A DNA stretch of 6,746 bases from Pseudomonadota bacterium (GTDB taxonomy: Bacteria > Desulfobacterota > Desulfobacteria > Desulfobacterales > RPRI01): positions 1 to 6,746 of the forward strand of contig JAHJRK010000015.1 of the NCBI GenBank assembly GCA_018830925.1, read 5' to 3'. The notes beneath the pieces are model-generated. The model saw nothing but the letters and a program-made list of their open reading frames with translations. It was not told where the DNA came from and made no database searches. The translations under genes were made by a program, and so were the position numbers. The first letter of the stretch is position 1, and every line of letters starts with the position of its first letter. Positions 1 to 5,072 of this stretch are shown one piece after another.

Positions 1-657
1 CAGTATATTCCCATGCATCCTTTTTTTCATCTCAAGGATTACAGCCCTTCTTTTATTAAGGCTTTTTGCAAATGCGAGTGTTTCATTCATAAGATCGTTT
101 ATATGGCATGCCTTAGTAACGATATTGTTCTCAACGCATTCAGCGGCTGTGAGGCGCTTTCCCGTAAATTGCAGCTCCTCGAACTTCTGTCTCGGAATAG
201 CCCGGTTCAGCAGAGCGAGCATTCCCGGCAAAAACGGTATGCCTAAATCCACTTCCGGAACGCAGAAAAATCCCCTGTCCGACCGCATGAATCTGAAATC
301 AAAAGCGCATGAGTAAATTGCGCCCCCCGCAAATGCATGCCCGTTGATGGCAGCTACGGTCAGCATCGGAGACATCAGTGTTCTTTTATACAGGGCATTC
401 AAAGAATAAAAGAATTCCTTTGCCGTCTTTATGTCTTTTTTCTGCACGACAGGAAGGAGCCAGTCAAGATCAAGACCGTTTGAAAAGATTTTATCATGAG
501 ACGACCTAACAACCAGAGTCAAAGCCTGAGTCTCATTTTCAATTATATCCATAACATCAAGATAAGCGCGGATAAAATCAGGGTTAAAACGGTTTTCACC
601 GTTATTTAAAGTTAAAATCGCCACATTTTCATCAAGAGCGTACTCAATAAGCGCCAT
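1..657 (-). CDS. Enoyl-CoA hydratase/isomerase (crotonase) family protein, 3' end outside window
   Basis: Open frame of 219 codons from an ATG at 657 that runs off the left edge without a stop. It has the crotonase fold order: an oxyanion-hole segment FSNGLDL (about residues 58-64), the second oxyanion loop NGHAFAGGA (about 105-113), and PEVDLGIPF (about 134-142), whose Glu135 aligns with the first catalytic Glu of enoyl-CoA hydratases. A second Glu pair (160-161) precedes LQFTGKRL, where the second hydratase Glu lies. Motifs such as NRFNP, FSNG.DL and DRGF resemble, from memory, plant peroxisomal delta3-delta2-enoyl-CoA isomerases more than classical hydratases. The expected role is fatty-acyl-CoA double-bond hydration or isomerisation in the cytoplasm; the exact reaction cannot be decided. 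The ribosome site AGAGG lies about 9 nt upstream, directly after the U-tract of the preceding terminator. About 40 C-terminal residues are probably missing. Confidence 0.88.
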   Translation of the reverse strand, partial: MALIEYALDENVAILTLNNGENRFNPDFIRAYLDVMDIIENETQALTLVVRSSHDKIFSNGLDLDWLLPVVQKKDIKTAKEFFYSLNALYKRTLMSPMLTVAAINGHAFAGGAIYSCAFDFRFMRSDRGFFCVPEVDLGIPFLPGMLALLNRAIPRQKFEELQFTGKRLTAAECVENNIVTKACHINDLMNETLAFAKSLNKRRAVILEMKKRMHGNIL

Positions 658-670
658 ACCGGAAACCTCT

Positions 671-709
671 AAAAAAAAGGGCAACACCGATCGTTATGTG
701 GTGTTGCCC
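671..709 (-). terminator. Intrinsic terminator after the selenoprotein gene
   Basis: A 10-bp perfect stem (679-688 with 700-709) with an 11-nt loop is followed on the minus strand by eight consecutive T (678-671). It lies 25 nt past the selenoprotein stop codon. The U-tract ends only a few bases before the ribosome site of the crotonase gene, so it also sits in that gene's immediate 5' region. Confidence 0.9.
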
Positions 710-734
710 GGTTTGTGCAGATATAAGAGTTTAA

Positions 735-1049
735 CTATTCACAGCAGGTGCCTTTGGTGCCGCAGCTTGTACATCCTGCTCCGAGATCGTATCCGGATGT
801 GATTTTAAAGCCTACCTGAAGAAAATCCACCTTAACGGGCTTTGCTTTTCCCAGAAACTCTTTATTAATAACGTATTTGAATCCATCGATATCGTAAATA
901 TTATCAAGATCATTAGGCTCATCCAGAGCCAGTGCCAGAGATGGCCCGCCTCATCCGCCTTCGTTTAAAAAAATCCTGATAGGTGAAGCCGTTTTCCCCT
1001 TAAAATATTCGGCTATCTGCTGGGTAGCCGAAGTTGTTATCTCAACCAT
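735..1049 (-). CDS. HesB/IscA-like selenoprotein (in-frame UGA read as selenocysteine)
   Basis: ATG at 1049 is preceded by a strong AGGAGG about 6 nt upstream. The frame runs to a TAG at 735-737 and is interrupted once, by TGA at 953-951 (codon 33). Reading through gives 104 residues with the A-type iron-sulfur assembly pattern: NEGG, then the TGA, then GGPSLALALDEP, then a C-terminal Cys-rich tail GAGCTSCGTKGTCCE. The TGA sits where IscA/HesB proteins have their first conserved Cys, and an in-frame hairpin follows it. Related HesB-like selenoproteins are an established small family, so I read this as selenocysteine and not as a broken gene. The likely role is Fe-S cluster or metal/thiol chemistry in the cytoplasm, but no function is established. 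Automatic callers will usually truncate or miss it. It has its own promoter candidate upstream and a strong terminator downstream, so it is probably monocistronic. Confidence 0.87.
926..953 (-). promoter_or_regulatory. Bacterial SECIS element with UGA codon
   Basis: Directly 3' of the UGA (953-951) the transcript can pair 947-942 with 931-926 (six pairs, one G-U). This leaves a 10-nt loop, UCUCUGGCAC, containing GG about 15 nt after the UGA. Spacing and a G-rich apical loop fit bacterial SECIS hairpins recognised by SelB. A competing four-pair hairpin (945-942 with 937-934) is possible. No SelB or tRNA-Sec gene is in the window. Confidence 0.65.
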
Positions 1050-1106
1050 TTGAATCCTCCTCTATATATTAAAGATATTAAATCCGTTAAAAGCTTTCTC
1101 AAACAA

Positions 1107-1138
1107 AACGGAATCTTTCCCGGTTGCTTGATTCCGTT
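1107..1138. repeat. 9-bp inverted repeat overlapping the predicted transcription start
   Basis: AACGGAATC (1107-1115) and GATTCCGTT (1130-1138) are perfect inverted copies separated by 14 nt. They overlap the predicted start of the selenoprotein promoter. This could be an operator or a leader hairpin; I do not recognise it as a site for a named regulator. Confidence 0.4.
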
Positions 1139-1140
1139 GT

Positions 1141-1169
1141 AAATTAATTACAGAAACAGGATTTGTCAA
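1141..1169 (-). promoter_or_regulatory. Candidate sigma70-type promoter of the selenoprotein gene
   Basis: On the minus strand a perfect TTGACA (1169-1164) is followed after 17 nt by TAATTT (1146-1141). The -10 is weak but the spacing is right. The predicted start, near 1134, leaves a leader of about 85 nt before the ATG at 1049. Confidence 0.5.
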
Positions 1170-1226
1170 TCAATATTAACTTTCTATTAACATATCAAAA
1201 CTGCCACGGCAACCCGGAAGCAATAA

Positions 1227-1778
1227 TTATTTAATTTTATTACCTTGGGCTCCTGATATCTCTTTAAGGTATTTGTCATATATATTATAATCTTTTGAGG
1301 AAAACAGGATGAAAATGACCTTTGTTACAGAACCTTTTTCCTCATTTAAAAACCTGCATGTGGTCTCTATGGCTATTTTGCAGGCATCCTTTATAGGATA
1401 GCCGTACACACCGCAGCTTATTGCAGGAAAGGCTATCGAAGATAAATTATTCTGAGCGGCAAGCTCAAGGCTGTTAAAATAACACTGCGACAAAAGCAGG
1501 CTGTCTCGAGGTTTTCCGCTGTAAACGGGGCCGACGGTGTGAATGACATGTCGTGCCTTCAGATTATATCCTTTTGTAATTTTTGCTTCTCCGGTATTGC
1601 ATCCTCCAAGTTTCCTGCATTCCTCCAGAAGTTTCGGACCCGCGGCGCGATGTATTGCCCCGTCAACGCCGCCGCCGCCCAGAAGCGAACGGTTGGCGGC
1701 ATTCACTATCACGTCAACATCAAGCCCTGTAATATCTCCCTGCATAATTTCGATCTTATCGAATATATCTTTTTCCAT
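1227..1778 (-). CDS. Macro-domain protein, YmdB-like (O-acetyl-ADP-ribose deacetylase family)
   Basis: A 183-residue single-domain macro protein, close to the length of E. coli YmdB (177). Visible motifs are GDIT (14-17), VNAAN (25-29), the glycine-rich loop GGGGVDGAIHRAAGP (34-48), IHTVGP (79-84), and FPAISCGVYGYP (117-128), which forms the second ADP-ribose-binding loop. The Asn of NAAN and the Asp in GGVDG, implicated in catalysis in MacroD/YmdB enzymes, are both present. The expected reaction is hydrolysis of O-acetyl-ADP-ribose or removal of ADP-ribose from acidic residues, in the cytoplasm. The start is ATG at 1778, with GGTGA about 4 nt upstream. It begins 67 nt after the last attC site and is not followed by an attC carrying the expected R'' box, so it is probably the first fixed chromosomal gene after the array. 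No promoter was clearly recognised. Confidence 0.9.
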   Translation of the reverse strand: MEKDIFDKIEIMQGDITGLDVDVIVNAANRSLLGGGGVDGAIHRAAGPKLLEECRKLGGCNTGEAKITKGYNLKARHVIHTVGPVYSGKPRDSLLLSQCYFNSLELAAQNNLSSIAFPAISCGVYGYPIKDACKIAIETTCRFLNEEKGSVTKVIFILFSSKDYNIYDKYLKEISGAQGNKIK

Positions 1779-1844
1779 ATGTCACCTACAAAGCAGCACG
1801 CATGATGGATGAAATATTATGAGGATTTGCGTTTGAAATGACTG

Positions 1845-1901
1845 ATCTAACGTTACGCCCCACTTTCGGCGCGGAACGCGAATGCAGGCGTAACGTTCGC
1901 A
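1845..1901 (-). other. attC site 1 (last of the array, follows the membrane-protein cassette)
   Basis: Read on the minus strand: R'' TGCGAAC (1901-1895) and R' GTTAGAT (1851-1845, matches GTTRRRY). These are joined by an outer perfect 11-bp inverted repeat, AACGTTACGCC with GGCGTAACGTT, and an inner TTCG/CGAA stem. The length is 57 bp. R'' is the exact reverse complement of the R' of attC 2. The inner L boxes are less regular than in the other sites. It lies 20 nt past the stop codon of the cassette gene. Confidence 0.88.
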
Positions 1902-1921
1902 TTCATGTTTCTGCGCAAGAA

Positions 1922-2416
1922 TCATACTTTTGGGTCTAATGCCTCACCTGATGCTATGCGGTTGACGGTACGCTCCATCAAAGGATTGCCGCGAGAGATT
2001 CTGCCAATGACCTCGCGGAGAGCGGCGCACTCTGGAGACGAGAGATCAAGCTTGCCGATCTGGAACCTCCAGCACTCCCATGAATATGGCCAGGATTCGG
2101 CCAACATCAGTTTCGCCGCACGGCTTTCCATTTCTCCCATAGATGGCATCAAAGAAACAAATATGTCCGCAAGAATCGCCCAAGGTATTCCGATAAGGCC
2201 AATAGGTGTGCGCAACCATCCGATCTTTACGGTCAACCAAGATGCGCCAATCATCGGGAAAGAAAACACAACCCAGATCAGTGTGATTGGAAGCAGGAGA
2301 ATACCGAAAGACAAGCTGACCAGAAGTCCAAGGACGAAGGTTGTGATCAGTTGCAATGGAACGACCAAGAAGGCGAGAACGCCAATCAAAACGTTAAGAA
2401 TCCGATTTGCCAGCAT
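1922..2416 (-). CDS. Cassette-encoded small multi-pass membrane protein, unknown function
   Basis: A protein of 164 residues from ATG at 2416, chosen because AAGGAGG lies about 5 nt upstream. An in-frame ATG at 2455 would add 13 residues encoded mostly by the attC 2 R' region, and has no ribosome site. The N-terminal 90 residues are very hydrophobic, with about three to four membrane segments (roughly 5-27, 28-58 possibly as two passes, and 70-91). They are broken by Pro and by a WLRTPIGLIG loop. The rest (92-164) is a soluble tail with a Trp/Cys-containing stretch, ESWPYSWECWRF (107-118), and a helical end. I recognise no family. It occupies a complete cassette of about 596 bp between attC 2 and attC 1. 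An inner-membrane location is inferred from hydrophobicity alone. Confidence 0.78.
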   Translation of the reverse strand: MLANRILNVLIGVLAFLVVPLQLITTFVLGLLVSLSFGILLLPITLIWVVFSFPMIGASWLTVKIGWLRTPIGLIGIPWAILADIFVSLMPSMGEMESRAAKLMLAESWPYSWECWRFQIGKLDLSSPECAALREVIGRISRGNPLMERTVNRIASGEALDPKV

Positions 2417-2440
2417 GCGACCTCCTTGTTTGTAAACTGA

Positions 2441-2503
2441 TGCGAACACCCGCATCAGCGGGAGCCGGCTTTTTCGGCGATCCGCTGCATGCAGTGGTTA
2501 TGA
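2441..2503 (-). other. attC site 2 (follows the SecD-like cassette)
   Basis: Minus strand: R'' TCATAAC (2503-2497), L'' GCATGCAGCGG, a central hairpin with GCCG/CGGC arms, L' CCGCTGATGC, and R' GTTCGCA (2447-2441). L'' and L' pair over 10 bp with one extra G on the L'' side, the extrahelical base that sets attC strand choice and orientation. The length is 63 bp. R'' is the exact reverse complement of the R' of attC 3. The R' box departs from the GTTRRRY consensus after GTT. Confidence 0.95.
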
Positions 2504-2537
2504 AGGCCTTTAGAATTGGGCTTGTCTGTCCGGCGAA

Positions 2538-3350
2538 TCATATACCACCAAGCCAAATGCTTCTGTCGAGAGTCTTATTCTCGATTACCTTGACGCGCAC
2601 AGGAAACGAGCCTACTCTCAGCACAATTGCAAGGTCCTTTGCCTCGTCGAGTGTAAACCCGCCGGTAATGGAGACATTGCCACCGGTTATCCTCTCCCTG
2701 ATAACGGGAGCAGAATAAGCGGTATCGTCGACAACAATCGCAAGCCTTTTGCCTACGTTTTCAGCTGTGACTTTTTCAAATATCTTGGCCCCTTCGCTGT
2801 TGAACTCCAGTGCTACATAAACCTCGTCGCGACCGCCAGGAGACGTTGTCGTTCTTACACGTACGTTACTTACGACATCTCCCGACAAAACTGGCTGTTG
2901 CTTGACCACAATCGGTTTCGTGACCAGTTTTCCGGTATCCCTGTCCCACGTCTTCATCGTCAAGACTTCGTCGTCCGTTGGAACTGGTTTTCCAGTTCCC
3001 TCCGAAGGATTCTCCTCATCCACGAGTTTGAATGCAAGAATAGCTGGATAGCTGATTAAATGAACTATCATATCCGGGTTCTTACACGGAGGCAATTGGA
3101 CTACTACCTCGCGATCCTTGCATGTTCGTATTATTTTGTCCTTAACCCCCGATTCTTTAAGACGTGCGCCAATCATGTCGGCGATTTTGGCTGTATTAGC
3201 AGTGTCTGTTACTGCATCGCCTTTAGATTCCGCCTTGAGCACCACATGGATCCCGCCCTCATACTGTTCCCACTTTGGCTTGGCATCGCATGCTGTAAGG
3301 GAAAGACATACCATTGCAATAACTATCAGACCAACCGATCGGGGATGCAT
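2538..3350 (-). CDS. Lipoprotein made of a SecD-type first periplasmic (P1) domain
   Basis: A 270-residue protein from ATG at 3350, with AAGGAGG about 6 nt upstream. Residues 1-20 are a lipoprotein signal ending LSLTA|C, so Cys21 should be lipidated; Asp22 would favour inner-membrane retention by enterobacterial rules. The mature part follows SecD P1: GGIHVVL (32-38), a helix up to ARLKESGV (62-69), VVVQLPPCKNPD (82-93, compare VQLPG..DP) and LAFKLVDEE (105-113). The head region is VLSGDVVSNVRV (154-165), VALEFNSEGAKIFEKVT (179-195), GKRLAIVVDDTAYSAPVIRERITGG (200-224) and the returning helix EAKDLAIVLRVGSFP (236-250). In SecD this domain is followed by five membrane helices; here the protein stops at the P1/TM2 boundary. 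SecD TM1 is in effect replaced by a lipid anchor. It is a complete cassette of about 925 bp. It may bind exported polypeptides or the Sec channel (inference); it cannot act as full SecD. Confidence 0.88.
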   Translation of the reverse strand: MHPRSVGLIVIAMVCLSLTACDAKPKWEQYEGGIHVVLKAESKGDAVTDTANTAKIADMIGARLKESGVKDKIIRTCKDREVVVQLPPCKNPDMIVHLISYPAILAFKLVDEENPSEGTGKPVPTDDEVLTMKTWDRDTGKLVTKPIVVKQQPVLSGDVVSNVRVRTTTSPGGRDEVYVALEFNSEGAKIFEKVTAENVGKRLAIVVDDTAYSAPVIRERITGGNVSITGGFTLDEAKDLAIVLRVGSFPVRVKVIENKTLDRSIWLGGI

Positions 3351-3365
3351 GCTATACCTCCTTCT

Positions 3366-3428
3366 TCATAACGTAACCATCACCGGGAGCCTGATTTATA
3401 GGCGATCCGGTGCATGGTATGGTTGGAT
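3366..3428 (-). other. attC site 3 (follows the HNH-like cassette)
   Basis: Minus strand: R'' ATCCAAC (3428-3422, matches RYYYAAC), L'' ACCATGCACCGG, a central segment GATCGCC...GGCTCC, L' CCGGTGATGGT, and R' GTTATGA (3372-3366). The L boxes pair over 11 bp with a single extra G on the L'' side. The length is 63 bp, the same as attC 2, and it shares the central GATCGCC...GGCTCC framework. R'' is the exact reverse complement of the R' of attC 4. The stop codon of the upstream gene lies inside this site. Confidence 0.96.
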
Positions 3429-4501
3429 GGTCGAGGAATTTTCACCATCTGTGCGACAACCATTTTCTCAATTACTCCGTCATATCGAGATCGTTTGTCA
3501 GGCTCCAGATATCTGTAATAATGGCCAAACTCTTCTGTTTGCAAAAATATCTTTCGCGCTTTCTGACTGAGACGCACTCTCATCCATCGAGGACTATAAT
3601 CGTGGCCTATGAAGAGTTGCATAAATACAGAAATGCCTTTTGGTGATATTTCCGTTCGAAGAATATGTCCATAATAAGGAGGGCGGTCTGCTCCAGATGG
3701 ATCATAAACAATAGGAATTTCGCCCTTTTCTATAAATTCCTTTGCATCGCCCTCGCCATATCGAACGAATCTTCGTATCGCATCAAATTCCTCCTCCGAG
3801 CCCTTGAACAGGTTCGAATGGCACAGGAAGTAATGGAATGCAATCTTCGCGACAGCTCTGAAATATCTTTCGTCATAAGTCATCGAGCCTTTTACCAGTA
3901 CCCGCCCTTGAAACGGAGAGATTTTAGCATCATCACTACAATCGAAGGTAATACCGAACTGATGAAGTATTTGTTCAATTAGAATGGCTTGCCCATTTGA
4001 TACAATTGCCTCCAACTGCTTAACTCCACCGCTCAAACACTTTCGCACCAACAACGACCATTCACCAATGGTAATGCAATTCGGATCGTTTATTACAATC
4101 TCCTCACAATTACCGTGCCCATCAATTAATATGATTTGCGGAAGGAGATCTACGTTGTTGGAGTCTCCTATTGGCTCAACACGTACCTCACTGTCGTAAC
4201 TAGGAATTGCAGTAGTCATTCGAATCGGGGGATGTCCCGAGTGGCCTCTCCGGAATGCTGATGGTGACTTGTCTTTGTGTCTGCCGATTATACCAATATG
4301 TTTTAACAAAACTGCTTCTATAGTGCATTTTGCAATGATCGCCTCGCACCGGCCAAACTCCCTATCGCACGCCGCGCAAACCTTTTTAGTAAGCGTTGGT
4401 TGATTCTCGAATGTGCCCATTAATCGAGGCACCACATGCGCTTTAGCCCACTTCGGATTAATTGAACTACAGTAAACGCATTTAGATTTATCATCCATCA
4501 T
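3380..4501 (-). CDS. Cassette-encoded HNH-like zinc-finger protein, possible nuclease
   Basis: A protein of 373 residues from ATG at 4501 (a second ATG follows at 4498). A TTG at 4510 inside the attC R' box would add three residues but is a less likely start. No clear ribosome site is visible because the start abuts attC 4. The N-terminus has CVYC (8-11), KAHVVPR (20-26) and VCAACDREFG (41-50). Together these form the Cys2-His-Cys2 arrangement of HNH_5-like endonucleases (C..C, EHVIP, CN..FG). The usual Glu before the His is Ala and the Asn of CN is Asp, so nuclease activity is uncertain. The remaining roughly 300 residues match nothing I know. They include SGHPPIRM, FHYFLCHSN and a mixed alpha/beta core. 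The last 14 or so residues, from PSNHTMHRIAYKSGSR, are translated attC 3 sequence. A defence role is plausible by context only. Confidence 0.82.
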   Translation of the reverse strand: MMDDKSKCVYCSSINPKWAKAHVVPRLMGTFENQPTLTKKVCAACDREFGRCEAIIAKCTIEAVLLKHIGIIGRHKDKSPSAFRRGHSGHPPIRMTTAIPSYDSEVRVEPIGDSNNVDLLPQIILIDGHGNCEEIVINDPNCITIGEWSLLVRKCLSGGVKQLEAIVSNGQAILIEQILHQFGITFDCSDDAKISPFQGRVLVKGSMTYDERYFRAVAKIAFHYFLCHSNLFKGSEEEFDAIRRFVRYGEGDAKEFIEKGEIPIVYDPSGADRPPYYGHILRTEISPKGISVFMQLFIGHDYSPRWMRVRLSQKARKIFLQTEEFGHYYRYLEPDKRSRYDGVIEKMVVAQMVKIPRPSNHTMHRIAYKSGSR

Positions 4502-4504
4502 GGC

Positions 4505-4554
4505 ATCCAACGCAAAGCTCAGCGGCTACTGTCCGCTGGAGCGACTTGTTATCT
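4505..4554 (-). other. attC site 4 (follows the coiled-coil cassette)
   Basis: Minus strand: R'' AGATAAC (4554-4548), spacer AAGTC, L'' GCTCCAGCGG, a 7-nt terminal loop, L' CCGCTGAGC, and R' GTTGGAT (4511-4505, matches GTTRRRY). L'' pairs with L' over 9 bp with one extra base on the L'' side. The length is 50 bp, with a much shorter central loop than attC 2 and 3. It lies 27 nt past the upstream stop codon and directly before the start of the HNH-like gene. Confidence 0.93.
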
Positions 4555-4581
4555 AAAAAACAGGAGGTGGTTATGAATAAA

Positions 4582-4890
4582 TTATTTAGTAGAATCGGTT
4601 TTATAAACACTATCGAGCATCTCTTGCAAATCTGGGGACAGCGGCTTCGGCAAAAGTTCCCTCTTTTGTTTCTCATTCTCCTCAGCAAGAGCCTTGACCG
4701 TTCCCTTAAGTGTCGCATTCTCCGCTTGAAGTTGAGCAATCTTCACATTCAATTTAATGTTTTCCGTCTCCAATGCAGCAATATAATACTGAATTTCAGA
4801 GTCAGATGTCTTGAGTTTCATTTTTATAGAAGACATGGGATCGGATTCGTTGATAGTTTTAGGGCTTGTGTTAGAAAGTTTTTTAGCCAT
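4582..4890 (-). CDS. Cassette-encoded small coiled-coil protein, unknown function
   Basis: A protein of 102 residues from ATG at 4890, with AAAGG about 7 nt upstream; stop TAA at 4584-4582. The N-terminus is Ser/Lys/Thr rich. Residues 30-80 form a clear heptad coiled coil (IAALETENIKL, IAQLQAENATL, VKALAEENEKQKREL), followed by a short helix with DLQEMLDSVY. There is no signal peptide, membrane segment or cysteine. I recognise no family; such short coiled-coil proteins are common among cassette genes. The transcript may start in the AT-rich stretch upstream, where TTGAAC (5034-5029) and TAATAT form a weak promoter candidate. The overlapping plus-strand frame is a shadow: its product is unusually hydrophobic and basic, and the minus-strand frame has the better protein character. 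Confidence 0.72.
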   Translation of the reverse strand: MAKKLSNTSPKTINESDPMSSIKMKLKTSDSEIQYYIAALETENIKLNVKIAQLQAENATLKGTVKALAEENEKQKRELLPKPLSPDLQEMLDSVYKTDSTK

Positions 4891-4914
4891 TTATATACCT
4901 TTACATTTTCTTTA

Positions 4915-4921
4915 TGATAAC
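4915..4921 (-). other. Possible R' box marking the upstream edge of the coiled-coil cassette
   Basis: GTTATCA on the minus strand, 24 nt before the coiled-coil gene start. The R'' of attC 4 (AGATAAC) predicts a preceding R' of GTTATCT, so six of seven bases agree. No well-formed L''/L' pair could be assigned upstream of it. It may be an attI-like or degraded attC end. Confidence 0.4.
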
Positions 4922-4925
4922 AATA

Positions 4926-5072
4926 TATTGAATAGTTTCCCTTCAATACCGGGTAATTCTGTGACCATCAATACTATAATATAAATTATATTGGTATATC
5001 TATATGATATTATTTATATTATCTACTCGTTCAATGCCCATTTTGCAATCTTAAGCAGTTAACTATTCAATA
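4926..5072. repeat. 12-bp perfect inverted repeat enclosing an AT-rich segment
   Basis: TATTGAATAGTT (4926-4937) and AACTATTCAATA (5061-5072) are perfect inverted copies, 147 bp end to end. The enclosed DNA is strongly AT-rich and contains AATATAA/TTATATT palindromes (near 4978-4992). One copy lies 4 nt from the candidate R' box at 4915-4921. It could be the stem of a long, atypical attC-like site, but the outer R'' box is not recognisable. Confidence 0.5.

Noticed and set aside
13..316. Two short plus-strand frames
   Set aside because: Both are antisense shadows of the crotonase gene, whose motifs are clear on the minus strand.
951..953. TGA in the HesB-like gene read as a nonsense mutation (pseudogene)
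   Set aside because: It is the only interruption, sits exactly at the conserved Cys position of a known selenoprotein family, and is followed by a SECIS-like hairpin.
1201..1226. Terminator after the macro-domain gene (TGCC-GT-GGCA then GTTTT)
   Set aside because: The loop would be only two bases and the stem four pairs, too weak to call.
1905..2435. Plus-strand frame of 176 codons
   Set aside because: It is fully antisense to the membrane-protein cassette gene, has no ribosome site and a product of random, basic composition.
2538..3350. Truncated or broken secD housekeeping gene
   Set aside because: The gene has its own lipobox, ribosome site and clean stop at a domain boundary, and lies exactly between two attC sites.
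4546..4917. Plus-strand frame of 123 codons with AGGAGG before an internal ATG at 4573
   Set aside because: It is antisense to the coiled-coil gene, overlaps attC 4 and gives an unusually hydrophobic, basic product. The minus-strand frame has clear heptads and its own ribosome site.
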